From positions 1 through 64,000 of the forward strand of contig NZ_JOCA01000006.1 of the NCBI RefSeq assembly GCF_000718785.1: a stretch of DNA of 64,000 nucleotides, given 5' to 3'. Below, piece after piece: positions 52,757 through 61,337 of the stretch (its first letter is position 1; the number at the start of each line of letters is the position of its first letter). A program made the position numbers and the translations under genes. The notes below the pieces were generated by a model, which was given only the letters and a program-made list of their open reading frames with translations, was not told the origin of the DNA and did no database searches. This stretch comes from Streptomyces sp. NRRL WC-3626 (GTDB lineage Bacteria; Actinomycetota; Actinomycetes; Streptomycetales; Streptomycetaceae).

Positions 52757-53170
52757 ATGGAGTTCGAACTGTTCTGTGACGTGGAATCTCTCGATCTTGC
52801 TAGATCGGGCTCGATCTGGGGTAACGTCTGGATCGGTATCTCCGGGTGCCCCTTTCCGGAATCGAACTGGAACGACATGCCAATCGCATTCATCGTGGAA
52901 TTGATCGACGCGGTTTCCTTTGTTCGCCAGGCTGAGGGAAGACGCAGGAGAGTCAGGTTCTTCGACGGCCCATTCTGGATCGATCTGGTCGGTCGGGGTG
53001 ATGGTGCCGTGAATGTTTCGGCTAACGCCCACGGCGCAGACAAGAAGGTGACGGTCAGCGTTCACGACATGGCTCGATCGTTGACATCGGTTCAAACTGA
53101 GTTGGTCCGTGCGTGCCTGGAGCGTGGATGGGGTGAACAGATGGATGTTCGCCGCTTGCAAGCTCAGTAA
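52757..53170 (+). CDS. Probable immunity protein for the displaced EndoU-like tip
   Basis: A 137-residue cytoplasmic protein 5 nt after the EndoU-like tip, with its own good ribosome binding site (TTGGAGGTGAG). No family recognised. G+C is low for the chromosome. It could still be translated from readthrough of the rightward AICE genes even though the tip lacks a start. A terminator-like hairpin (GAAGCCC-TGCCAGG/TCCTGGCG-GGGCTTC) follows at 53215-53248. Confidence 0.65.
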   Translation: MEFELFCDVESLDLARSGSIWGNVWIGISGCPFPESNWNDMPIAFIVELIDAVSFVRQAEGRRRRVRFFDGPFWIDLVGRGDGAVNVSANAHGADKKVTVSVHDMARSLTSVQTELVRACLERGWGEQMDVRRLQAQ

Positions 53171-53214
53171 CAGGCGTCCGACGAGACTCCTGATGGATTC
53201 AGAAGTGCAAATCT

Positions 53215-53248
53215 GAAGCCCTGCCAGGTACGTCCTGGCGGGGCTTCT
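53215..53248 (+). terminator. Terminator after the second immunity gene
   Basis: An imperfect but long stem, GAAGCCCTGCCAGG paired with TCCTGGCGGGGCTTC around TACG, lies 45 nt after the stop. Confidence 0.7.
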
Positions 53249-53261
53249 GCACGGGGTGACG

Positions 53262-54080
53262 CTGAGGTTGAAAGAGTGGGGTGACAGCGGGCGTTGGCGG
53301 TGCTACATCCTCGTCATGAGGTACGCGGATGGCGGCGGTCTGACCGCTGCGGGGCGGGCGAGGCGTGAAGTGGTGCGTTTCGAGGCCGCGGAGATGTTCG
53401 GGCAGGGGGTGCGGCCGCCGGAGGTGGCCCGCCGGTTACGGGTGTCGCGGAAGTCGGCGTACGCCTGGTACGCGGCCTGGCGGGACGGTGGCAGATCAGC
53501 TCTGGCCTCGAAGGGGCCTGGTGGCTTTCCGTGCCAGCTCAGCGATCACCAGACCGAGCGTCTGCAGGCCGAGTTGGAGGCCGGCCCGGCCGCACACGGC
53601 TGGTGCGAGGACCAGCGGTGGACTCTGACAAGGGTCGCAGAGCTGATCCATCACCTGTTCGGCTACCGGTACACCCCACGCGCGGTCTCCTACCTGCTGC
53701 ACCGGCTGGGCTGGTCACCGCAGGTCCCCGCCCACCGGGCTGTCGAGCGCGACGAGCAGGCCGTGGAACGGTGGCGGACGGAGCAGTGGTCACGGGTAAG
53801 AGGACGGCCCAGCTCCTGGGCGCATGGATAGTCTTCGAGGACGAGGCCGGCCAGGACCTGAAGCCCGGCAAGGGGCGAACCTGGTCACCGCGCGGGCGGA
53901 CGCCGCTGGTCAAGGTAACCGGGAAAGGCTCGGGCCGGGTCCTGATGGCTGGGATGATCTGCATCAGACCGGGCCGCGAGACCCGTCTGATCTACCGGAC
54001 CCAGACCTACCGGGGCCGTACCGAGACCGGACTCGGCCTGGAGCCCCCGTAGCCCTGTCACCCCACCCTTTCAACCTCAG
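53262..54080 (+). mobile_element. IS630-family element, internally deleted
   Basis: An 819-bp element with 26-bp terminal inverted repeats (CTGAGGTTGAAAG at the left, CTTTCAACCTCAG at the right; one mismatch, both reaching TGACAG inwards). It holds a transposase split in two frames and missing its C-terminal end. The expected TA duplication is not seen at the boundaries I place. Confidence 0.82.
53316..54052 (+). pseudogene. IS630 transposase, frame-shifted and C-terminally truncated
   Basis: The first frame (53316-53831, 171 codons) carries the helix-turn-helix domain (RPPEVARRLRVSRKSAYAWYAAWRDGG and a second wHTH, LTRVAELIHHLFGYRYTPRAVSYLLHRLGWS). The catalytic part continues in the -1 frame from about 53790 (KRTAQLLGAWIVFEDEAGQ, with the first catalytic Asp of FEDE) and stops at 54052. 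The downstream WDN and Glu motifs of the DDE triad are missing, so this copy cannot transpose by itself. The frame change may be programmed, as in many IS630 members, or a mutation. Confidence 0.8.
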
Positions 54081-54511
54081 TTGCAGCGAAGAAGACTTCC
54101 GGCGAACCAGTCTTCGAGCAGGTTCTAGTCGAGGCCCTGGAGGGATTTGGTGAGTTCAGATTGATTGCAACACCGGGCCTCGTTCTGGGTGTCGCAGCCG
54201 GAGATATTCTGAAGGTGTACCACGGTACGGGTCTGTTCGAGATCGTTGCCCGTGGGGGGAATCTCTCAGTCCATCTCTACGGTTCAAAGTCGGCATGCGA
54301 CTTGCTGCTTCCAAAAATTGAAGCGCTGGGTGGAAGGCTGGATGGTCACACCTCCAACCTGTGGATCTTCACCCTTCCTGCGGCGGGTGGATTTACGGAA
54401 TTGGAAAAAATTCTGAACTTTGTGATCGAGAAACACCCTGAGGCTGAATGGTATTACGGAAATGTTTATGATGAGAGGGACGGCGTCACGCCGCTGAACT
54501 GGTGGCTGTGA
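54081..54511 (+). pseudogene. DUF4265 protein, 5'-truncated by the IS630 element
   Basis: The frame is open through the IS junction. From about 54089 it reads KKTSGEPVFEQVLVEALEGFGEFRL, then TPGLVLGVAAGDILKVYHGTG, RGGNLSVHLYG and ends at 54511. This is the DUF4265 pattern, common among immunity-like genes in toxin loci. No ATG, GTG or TTG occurs in frame before TTG 54161, which lies inside the domain, so the true start was lost. It lies downstream of two toxin/immunity pairs and is probably a remnant of an immunity array. Confidence 0.7.
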
Positions 54512-54830
54512 GGGAGATCCTTCAGGCCAACTTCAACCTTGGTTGAAAGGTCGTCAGCCTGCTGACGGGCCCGGAGCGTGGCCGGCAGGGCAAACGCCTC
54601 GACTGCATATGGGGCTGAGATCACCAGGCCTGCCGTTGTGCGTGCCAGTCGCCTCGCTTGGAGCCAGTTCCAGGCGGCGGTGGCCGGTCAGACGGGCGTC
54701 CGGGCGGGTCACCGACGCCACCGGGTTGTGCAGGGGTTCCGGTGATTGTGGCAGTTGCATCGCGGGTGGCCGCCTCGGATCGCAATCGAACGCACTGAGG
54801 ATCGGTGTCAGGCGCTTGGTGGCGGAACAG
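54512..54830. other. Intergenic region with a palindrome, no clear gene
   Basis: TTCAACC-TT-GGTTGAA at 54532-54547 is a perfect palindrome, and GGTTGAAAGG within it matches part of the IS630 terminal repeat. The rest carries no frame I trust; it may hold decayed mobile-element sequence. Confidence 0.4.
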
Positions 54831-55335
54831 TCAGCCTTCGGCCGCGCGAGACCAGCACTCGTGGATCGTCACGAACTTCGCGTCGAAGTCGGCGTCCCGT
54901 CGGCTGCTGCTGAAGGTACCCGGAATGGTGAGTGACCGTCCATGGAGGCGGACAGCGCGCACGTCCCACCACTCGCCGTTCCTGGTTCGGTGGCGCCGTT
55001 TCTCGATTCGGGCGATCTCGTCCCACCGGATACTTCTGCGACCGGTGAAGGTGTGGAGCTACATCCCCTGGGGCGTGAGGAGCGCCCGCCCGTGGCCACG
55101 GTTGGCCATGCGAAGAACGCGGTCAGCCAGTAGACCCGTACGCCGCCAACCCACCACCATCGGTTTGTGGCCTGCGCGGGCAGTGTCATGGCCGACGCCG
55201 CACCGGCGCAGACGAGCGTTGGGAAAGCGGTCCACCACCAGTTCCCGCGCCGGGGATGCGCATCGAGGCCGATCCAGATCTCGGGCACAGCCGCGATGCT
55301 GTAGACCTCTGGTGAGTCCTGGTCAGGTTCGCCAC
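54831..55335 (-). pseudogene. PH-domain membrane protein, decayed (frameshift plus stop)
   Basis: The minus strand encodes an N-terminal part with two membrane segments (PEIWIGLDAHPRRGNWWW; ATNRWWWVGGVRVYWLTAFFAWP). After about 55090 the homology moves to another frame: RALLTPQGM, a TAG stop, then LHTFTGRRSIRWDEIARIEK, RNGEWWDVRAVRLHGRSLTI and FVTIHECWSRAAEG ending at 54831. This is a bacterial PH-like domain, so the gene is broken by both a frameshift and a nonsense codon (TAG at about 55056). Its open frame runs back to overlap the stop of the helicase gene at 55323. Confidence 0.65.
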
Positions 55336-56672
55336 TCCACCCGGTGTTCCGCCAGGTGCGCCAGTACCGCGTGGTTCGCTTCCCAGCCGTCCGGGAATTT
55401 GACCAGTGTTCCCAGCTGGACCGGTTCCGTGGACGGGTAGTCGTCCAGGAGGTCCGTTACTCCCTCTCGGCAGACCACGATGCAGGCGTGGCGGTGGCGG
55501 GAGGTCAGGACGCAGAGGCGGCCGGTTTCCAGGTGGAAGGCGGTGGCGTCGGGGCGGCCGGAGAGGGGGTGGAGGACGACCGTGACGTCGTACTCGCGGC
55601 CCTGGAGGCGGTTCGCCGTGTCCACCGTGACGTCTGTTACGGCCAGTTCCGTGAGGGCCGCGCGGACCGCCGCCGCTTGGTCCCGGTGGGCCGTGCCCAC
55701 GGCGATGCGGTCCGCCGTGAGGGGGGTCGGGTCCGGGGAGCGTTCGGAGGTCGCCGCGCCGCCGCGGTCCAGGAGGCGGCGGACCAGCAGGGCCACCGCC
55801 TGGATCGCCTCCGGGTCCGTGCGGGGGGTGTGGCGGGCGGGGAGTTGCAGGAGGGACCAGCCGGAGGCCGCCGCCTCGTCGATCACCCGGTCCGGGGGTG
55901 TGCCGTCCGACGGGACCGAGAACGAGAGCGCGCGGTCGTCGTGCGTCGTGCCGCTGCGGAACGGCGTGAACGGGTAGAACGCGTCCGACACCAGGGGCGC
56001 CGCCGAGGCCGGGAGGCGCCAGGAGACCGGCAGCCGGTGCTGGGGCAGGCCGGGGTTGTGGGCGAGGAGGGTCGTGACCGCGGACGCCGAGGGGTCGTAC
56101 GACAGGCCCGCCCACTGTTCGCTGCCCACGATCGAGAACGGGTCCAACTGGCCCGGGTCGCCGACGAACAGGGCCCGCTCGAACAGGCCCGCCACGGCGA
56201 GCAGCGAGTCCGAGCGCATCTGGTACGCCTCGTCGACGATCGCGTGCTCCCATGGCTCGACTCCCTTGACGTGCGCCCACTTCGCCGCCGTGGAGATCAC
56301 CACGGGCAGACCGGTGAGATCGCCCGCCTTCGCCGACTTGCGGACGTTGTCCAGCGCGTCGAGGGCCTTGTCGTAGGGGTCCGTGTCGCTGCTGTGGAGG
56401 CGGCCCACCGGCAGGTCCGGGTTCTTCTCGGCGAGGCGCAGGACCAGGTCGTCGACCTGGGCGTTCGTCTGCGCCACCACCATCAGCGGGCGGCCCGCAT
56501 CCGCCAGCTCCAGCGCCGCGCGCACTACCAGCGTGGACTTGCCGGCGCCGGGCGGGGAGTCGACGACGACACCCCGCGCGGTGCCGCGCAACGTGTCGCG
56601 CAGGATCGCGTCGGTGGCGCGGGTCGCCTCCGCGCCCGGGTCGAACACGGCCTGCCGGGCAGGGGCGGTCAC
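55323..56672 (-). CDS. Superfamily 1 DNA helicase (Dna2/Upf1-like)
   Basis: A 449-residue helicase with Walker A GVVVDSPPGAGKST, motif Ia VVAQTNAQVDDL, motif II HAIVDEAYQM, motif III FVGDPGQLDP, SWRLP, and motifs V/VI VDTANRLQGREYDVTV and VLTSRHRHACIVV. It is compact for SF1 and lacks an obvious nuclease domain, which the co-transcribed gene at 58261 may provide. Its start overlaps the upstream stop by ATGA, making it the third gene of a coupled operon that probably processes DNA ends. Confidence 0.85.
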   Translation of the reverse strand: MTAPARQAVFDPGAEATRATDAILRDTLRGTARGVVVDSPPGAGKSTLVVRAALELADAGRPLMVVAQTNAQVDDLVLRLAEKNPDLPVGRLHSSDTDPYDKALDALDNVRKSAKAGDLTGLPVVISTAAKWAHVKGVEPWEHAIVDEAYQMRSDSLLAVAGLFERALFVGDPGQLDPFSIVGSEQWAGLSYDPSASAVTTLLAHNPGLPQHRLPVSWRLPASAAPLVSDAFYPFTPFRSGTTHDDRALSFSVPSDGTPPDRVIDEAAASGWSLLQLPARHTPRTDPEAIQAVALLVRRLLDRGGAATSERSPDPTPLTADRIAVGTAHRDQAAAVRAALTELAVTDVTVDTANRLQGREYDVTVVLHPLSGRPDATAFHLETGRLCVLTSRHRHACIVVCREGVTDLLDDYPSTEPVQLGTLVKFPDGWEANHAVLAHLAEHRVEWRT

Positions 56673-58270
56673 AGTACGTCCTCCTCGGTCACCGGGTCGG
56701 CGGGCTCCGGTACGGCCTCCTCACCGGGCGGGCCGCCATGGGTCCACGGGGTCTCCTCCGGGTCGGGCAGCTTCGCCCCACCGCGCGGTTCGTGCTCGAA
56801 CAGCGTGAAGCACACGCGGTCGCCCTTCTCCGGGACCGAACCCTCCTCCGGCTCCTTGCCCCGGCCCATCTTGTCCATGACGCGCAGGACCAGCAGACCG
56901 CCGTCCGGGCCGTCCTCGTAGCCGACGAACTCCGCCGCCTGCGGCTTCCCGCCCAGCGAGCGGTACGTCCGCACCCGCTCACCGAGGTGCGGGCGGTCGT
57001 CCGTGCGGACGGTGACCAGCGGGCGCGGGCTCGGGCGCTTGCTCTCGCTGTACGCCATCACCACGTCGACCACCTCGCCCGCGAACGCCTCTCCGGACAG
57101 CCGCCGGGCCGCCATCGCCAGCGGGTCGTCGAGCGCCTCCTGCGCTTCGAGGCGGGCCTGCTCCCGCTCGCGCGTGGCGAGCTTGTTCGCCGCCGTGACC
57201 GCGTCGTCGCGGCGCGGCTGCGGCGGCTCGCCCGCCGTCACACGGTCCCGGTGGCCGGTGAACGACCAGCGGTCACGCGTCCAGCGCTCCTCCACGCGCG
57301 CGCCCTCCGGAAGCCCCGCCAGCAGATCGAGGCCTCGCCACACCGCGTCCCAGGTCGGCCTCGTACGGCTCTCCACCAGCGCGCGGATCTCCCGCTCGGC
57401 CCCGGTCAGCGCGCCCAGGCGGTCATCGGCCTCCAGGCCGTCCTCCGCCGCCGCGAACGCCGTACGCGCGCGGTCGTAGCGCTCGATCGCCGGGGCGAGC
57501 AGCCTGTTGTCGAACGCCGGATCGGTCGCCGGGCCCGCGGGCGGGCAGAGCAACTGGCCGTCGGCGTCCCGCGCGAGCTCCGCCTCCTGCGCGGCCTCCG
57601 CGCCCGAACGCCCCTCGGGCGGGTCGATCCACGCGAGCAGCGCCCCCAGGTGCTGGTCCTCCAGGGAGGACTGACCGGTCGCCCAGTGCCGTGACAGTAC
57701 GTCCGTCATGGCGAGCAGCAGGGACGAGCCGGGCACCCGGGACCGCTCCCCGAAATGCGTCAGCCACCGCCCCAGCAGCGGCACGTGCGGCGGCGCCGGG
57801 AACGGGGCCTCCGGGTCCTGCTCCGCCGTCCGCCTGAAACGCGTCGACCGGCCGAGCAGCCGTACGAGGTCGATGCCGGCCCGGGACGGAACGATCAGCT
57901 GGGGCGCGTCCGCGCACAGCTCGACCTCGACCTTGACCCGCTTGCCGGTCTCCGGGTCGGTCTCCGAGCGTTCGGCGGCCTCCACCAGGTCCGCGAAACC
58001 GTCCAGGTACGGCAGCACCACGTCGGCCAGCTCGGCCAGGAACGCGAACCGCAGGTCACGGTCGCGCGGCTGCGGTACGGCCAGCAGGCGGGGCGCGTCC
58101 CGGTCGGTGCCCACCAGCGCGCCGAGCGGGGCGCCCGCCTCACCGGCGGTGATGAGCGGCACGAACACCAGGGGCCGCTCGGACAGATGCCGGTGCCTGA
58201 CGGTGGCCGCGGGCTGGGCGCGGCCGGTGCTGACGGCCTCGAGGCGGGCGAGGGTGGCGATCAGGGACAA
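56669..58270 (-). CDS. Large protein of unknown function in nuclease-helicase operon
   Basis: A 533-residue soluble acidic protein. I recognise no domain. The first 170 residues look globular (LSERPLVFVPLITAGEAGAPLGALVG), the middle is helical and charged (about 230-380), and the end carries a beta-rich segment (ERVRTYRSLGGKPQAAEFVGYEDGPDGG) and an acidic tail. It overlaps both neighbours (10 nt and 4 nt), so the three products are likely made together and may form a complex. Confidence 0.75.
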   Translation of the reverse strand: MSLIATLARLEAVSTGRAQPAATVRHRHLSERPLVFVPLITAGEAGAPLGALVGTDRDAPRLLAVPQPRDRDLRFAFLAELADVVLPYLDGFADLVEAAERSETDPETGKRVKVEVELCADAPQLIVPSRAGIDLVRLLGRSTRFRRTAEQDPEAPFPAPPHVPLLGRWLTHFGERSRVPGSSLLLAMTDVLSRHWATGQSSLEDQHLGALLAWIDPPEGRSGAEAAQEAELARDADGQLLCPPAGPATDPAFDNRLLAPAIERYDRARTAFAAAEDGLEADDRLGALTGAEREIRALVESRTRPTWDAVWRGLDLLAGLPEGARVEERWTRDRWSFTGHRDRVTAGEPPQPRRDDAVTAANKLATREREQARLEAQEALDDPLAMAARRLSGEAFAGEVVDVVMAYSESKRPSPRPLVTVRTDDRPHLGERVRTYRSLGGKPQAAEFVGYEDGPDGGLLVLRVMDKMGRGKEPEEGSVPEKGDRVCFTLFEHEPRGGAKLPDPEETPWTHGGPPGEEAVPEPADPVTEEDVL

Positions 58271-59400
58271 GGGGCCACCTCCGGGGCGGCCGTCGCCAGC
58301 GCCTCCGCGCGCAGGGCCGCCGCGCGCCGCAGCGCCGCGACCGCCGGATCGTCCGGGTCACCGGCCTCACCGCGGGCGGCCGCCAGCACGTCCCCGATCG
58401 TCGTCAGCCCGCCCAGCTCCGCCCGCACCGGACGGCCCAGACGGGTCACCATGTCCTCGGCGCGGGAACGGTCCCGGCAGTGGAAGGCCAGCTCGCACGC
58501 GGACAGGCACTCCGGCGCGTAGGACGCCGGGACCGACTCCACCGCCTCCGCCAGCTGTTCGGCGGGCAGCTCCGGCGAGAAGCACGTGCCCTCCGGGAGC
58601 GTGTCGGCGATCTCCTCGATCCTGGTCAGCCGGTCCAGCTGCCGGGAGGTCACCGCCCGCTGCTTGCGCACGTCCACGGCGGACGCGGTGGGCAGGTTGG
58701 AGAAGTCCTTCGGACACACCAGCAAAATCCGGTGCCGTACGCGCGGGGCGGACTCGAGCCGCGCGGCGACCTGCTCGAGCGCCAGCACGTACACCGCCGC
58801 CTGGCGGGCCGCCGCGCCGACCTTCGCCGGGTCCGCGGCGCCGTCCAGCATCGGGAACGACTTGATCTCCACGACCGTCCAGCTGCCGTCCGGGTGCACC
58901 ACCACCGCGTCCGGCTCCAGGAAGGCGGGGGACCCGGCCACGTCCAGCGCGAGCATCGGGTGGTCGAGCAGCGTCCAGACGCCGGGCGACTCGGTGGCCT
59001 CGCGCAGCGCCAGCTCCGTACGGGCCGTACGCCCCTGGGGGCCCTGCGCGGCGAGGTCGGGTACACGGGCGCCGGCGGGCGGTTCGGCCGAGCGGTCCAG
59101 CTTCTCGTGAGCCAGGCGCAGCAGCTCCGTACCGCCGTCCGCCTTGACCTTCGCCTCGAACGCGTTGCCCCGCACGAACGCGAACTGGGACTGGCCGAAG
59201 ACCGACGGCGAGCCCAGCGCGTCCGCCAGCACCGCCTTGTTCACCCCGGCGCCGTCGAGGATCGCGCGCCGTCTGCACCCCGGGTTGGCGGCGAGGGCGG
59301 CCAGGGCGCGCGCGTCCAGCGCCTTGGCCTGCACCTCCGGGCCGCGCAGCTCAGCGAGCCGGTGCCGCAGCGCCTTCTCCCGCGTCCGAGGGGGAGGCAC
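58261..59400 (-). CDS. PD-(D/E)XK nuclease, Cas4/RecB-like
   Basis: A protein of about 379 residues with a RecB-type nuclease core: LEPDAVVVHPDGSWTVVEIKSFP gives the D-(E)xK motif and ARQAAVYVLALEQ a following helix. C-terminal Cys (CFSPE, CLSACELAFHC) resemble the iron-sulfur cluster ligands of Cas4/AddB nucleases. The start is uncertain: GTG 59400 has AGGA about 12 nt upstream; GTG 59460 is also in frame but has none. It overlaps the PAP2 gene end by 50 nt, and is first of the three-gene nuclease/unknown/helicase operon. Confidence 0.75.
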   Translation of the reverse strand: MPPPRTREKALRHRLAELRGPEVQAKALDARALAALAANPGCRRRAILDGAGVNKAVLADALGSPSVFGQSQFAFVRGNAFEAKVKADGGTELLRLAHEKLDRSAEPPAGARVPDLAAQGPQGRTARTELALREATESPGVWTLLDHPMLALDVAGSPAFLEPDAVVVHPDGSWTVVEIKSFPMLDGAADPAKVGAAARQAAVYVLALEQVAARLESAPRVRHRILLVCPKDFSNLPTASAVDVRKQRAVTSRQLDRLTRIEEIADTLPEGTCFSPELPAEQLAEAVESVPASYAPECLSACELAFHCRDRSRAEDMVTRLGRPVRAELGGLTTIGDVLAAARGEAGDPDDPAVAALRRAAALRAEALATAAPEVAPCP

Positions 59401-60310
59401 CCGGTTCGGATCCTGATCCGTACCGCGACTCGGGGTACCGCTGCCGTGGAAATCGCTCACCCGGGGAAGTCTGGCATCCGGCACTGACAATCGGGGCGGG
59501 AGTGCCCTCGGAGTCCGCCGGGACGGGTGTGGCGCCGGGCAGGAAGCGGGCCTTCAGCCGGTCCGCGCCCCGCGTCACGAACGGGGCCAGCAGCAGGCCG
59601 GCACCCATGACGGCGGCGCCCGCGGCCGCGTCGAGGAAGTAGTGGTTCGCGGTGCCCATCACCACGATCGTCGTCACCAGCGGATAGACCACGGCGGCCG
59701 TCTTCGTCAGCCGCGTACGGCCGTACCGCCACAGGATCACACCGCACCACAGCGCCCAGCCCACATGCAGGCTCGGCATCGCCGCGTACTGGTTCGTCAT
59801 CCCGCCCAGCCCGCGCGGGGCGCTCGCCTCGCCGCCCCACCAGCCGTACGAGCTGTAGTGCGCCATCGTGTCGACGAAGCCGTAACTCGCGTCGAGCAGC
59901 CGGGGCGGGCACGTCGGCAGCAGGGTGAAACCGATCAGGCCGATGAACGTCGACGTCATCAGCCACGTCCGCGCGGCCCGGTAGCGCACCGCGTGGGAGC
60001 GGAACAGCCAGATGAGGACCGCCGGGGTCACCAGGTAGTGCAGTGACGCGTACCAGAAGTCGGCGGGTATGCCGATCCATGGCTCACGCGTGAAGAGGCG
60101 GTTCAGCGGGTGTTCGGCGTTGAGGTACAGCGCCTTCTCTATGCGCAGGATCGCCAGGCCGTGGTCGACGGCGTCGGAGACGTCCCCGCGGACGACGAGC
60201 CGGCCGGCCGAGTAGCAGGCGTACACCAGGACGATGAGCGGCAGCTCCGTCCACCAGCGCAGCCGGGTCGCCGGGGCAGCCTCGGTGCCTGGTGTCTCGG
60301 TGTGCGGCAT
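59351..60310 (-). CDS. PAP2-family membrane phosphatase / inositolphosphotransferase-like
   Basis: A 319-residue protein with about six membrane helices (20-240). The PAP2 motifs MPSLHVGWALWCG and GTANHYFLDAAAGA carry the catalytic His and Asp residues. The C-terminal 60 residues are Pro/Gly/Ser-rich and probably cytoplasmic. It would dephosphorylate or transfer head groups of lipid phosphates at the membrane. GGGGGAG precedes the start at 60310. Confidence 0.85.
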   Translation of the reverse strand: MPHTETPGTEAAPATRLRWWTELPLIVLVYACYSAGRLVVRGDVSDAVDHGLAILRIEKALYLNAEHPLNRLFTREPWIGIPADFWYASLHYLVTPAVLIWLFRSHAVRYRAARTWLMTSTFIGLIGFTLLPTCPPRLLDASYGFVDTMAHYSSYGWWGGEASAPRGLGGMTNQYAAMPSLHVGWALWCGVILWRYGRTRLTKTAAVVYPLVTTIVVMGTANHYFLDAAAGAAVMGAGLLLAPFVTRGADRLKARFLPGATPVPADSEGTPAPIVSAGCQTSPGERFPRQRYPESRYGSGSEPGASPSDAGEGAAAPAR

Positions 60311-60497
60311 CCGATCGCTCCCCCTTCTTCGTTCTTGTGGCGCCCCGGTCGGCGGCCAGCCACTCTACGGTGTGGACGCGTCCCACGTGACATGCCCTCG
60401 GCCCTGAGAGACGCGGAGATCGCCCCTCGGGTTGCCCCTGACCAGCGTGCGCGATGATGGATGCGTTCCGCCTGCGATTTTTCCCGGAAGGTCTCCT

Positions 60498-61094
60498 ATG
60501 GCACCGCGCATCCTGCTGGCCCGGCACGGACAGACCGCATGGTCACTGTCCGGCAAGCACACCGGCAGGACCGATGTGCCGCTCCTCGACGAGGGCCGGC
60601 AGGGGGCCAAGCTGCTCGGCGAGCGGCTGCGGCGGACGCCGTACGACGGGCTGGCGGGCGTCGAGGTGCGGACCAGTCCGCTGGTGCGCGCGCGGGAGAC
60701 GTGTGAGCTGGCGGGGTTCGGTGAGCGGGCGGACGCGTGGGACACGCTCATGGAGTGGGACTACGGGGCGTACGAGGGGCTGACACCGGCGGAGATACAG
60801 GCTGTGCGGCCGGGGTGGCTGATCTGGCGGGACGGGGTGCCGGAGGGGGAGACGCTCGCGGAGGTGACCGCGCGGGCGGATGAGGTGGTCGCCTGGGCGC
60901 GGTCTGCTTCGCGGGATGTGCTGGTGTTCGCGCACGGGCATGTGCTGCGGGCGATCGGGGCTCGGTGGTTGGGGCTGCCGCTGTCGTTCGCGGCGCGGAT
61001 TCGGTTGAATCCGACGTCGCTGTCTGTGCTGGGGTGGGCGTACGGGGAGCCCGCTCTTGAGTCGTGGAACGAGACGGGGCACTTGGCGGGCTGA
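60498..61094 (+). CDS. Histidine phosphatase (phosphoglycerate mutase-like)
   Basis: A 198-residue cytoplasmic enzyme with the RHG motif ([21 protein letters not shown]), a second Arg ([11 protein letters not shown]), the acid Glu of [12 protein letters not shown] and the second His ([12 protein letters not shown]). This is the short branch of the family, acting on small phosphate esters. The start at 60498 follows GGAAGG. Confidence 0.88.
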   Translation: MAPRILLARHGQTAWSLSGKHTGRTDVPLLDEGRQGAKLLGERLRRTPYDGLAGVEVRTSPLVRARETCELAGFGERADAWDTLMEWDYGAYEGLTPAEIQAVRPGWLIWRDGVPEGETLAEVTARADEVVAWARSASRDVLVFAHGHVLRAIGARWLGLPLSFAARIRLNPTSLSVLGWAYGEPALESWNETGHLAG

Positions 61095-61137
61095 TTTCGG
61101 GCTGACGGGGGTCGGCGTTCACGGGTGCGCCGTGTGG

Positions 61138-61337
61138 GGCTGGGCGGGGGGTGTTGCGCGGCCCGGCGTTTGCGGGGTGCCGCTGCGCCCACCCGTGCCG
61201 CCATGGCGGCACGATTGCCCGCAGTTACGCGGCGCGGGCATCGGCGTGGGGGCTGGGCGGGGGTGTTGCGCGGCCCGGCGTTTGCGGGGTGCCGCTGCGC
61301 CCACCCGTGCCGCCATGGCGGCACGATTGCCCGCAGC
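61138..61337 (+). repeat. Tandem pair of the interspersed palindromic repeat
   Basis: Two nearly identical units (61138-61225 and 61251-61337), each ending in the perfect 18-bp palindrome GTGCCGCCATGGCGGCAC followed by GATTGCCCGCAG. The second unit runs into the stop codon of the NsdA-like gene. Copies elsewhere in this window carry the centre CCCCAG or CTGGGG in place of CCATGG. Confidence 0.9.

Noticed and set aside
53262..54080. IS630 element as the carrier of the displaced EndoU cassette
   Set aside because: Its inverted repeats enclose only transposase sequence; the EndoU tip and immunity gene lie outside the left end.
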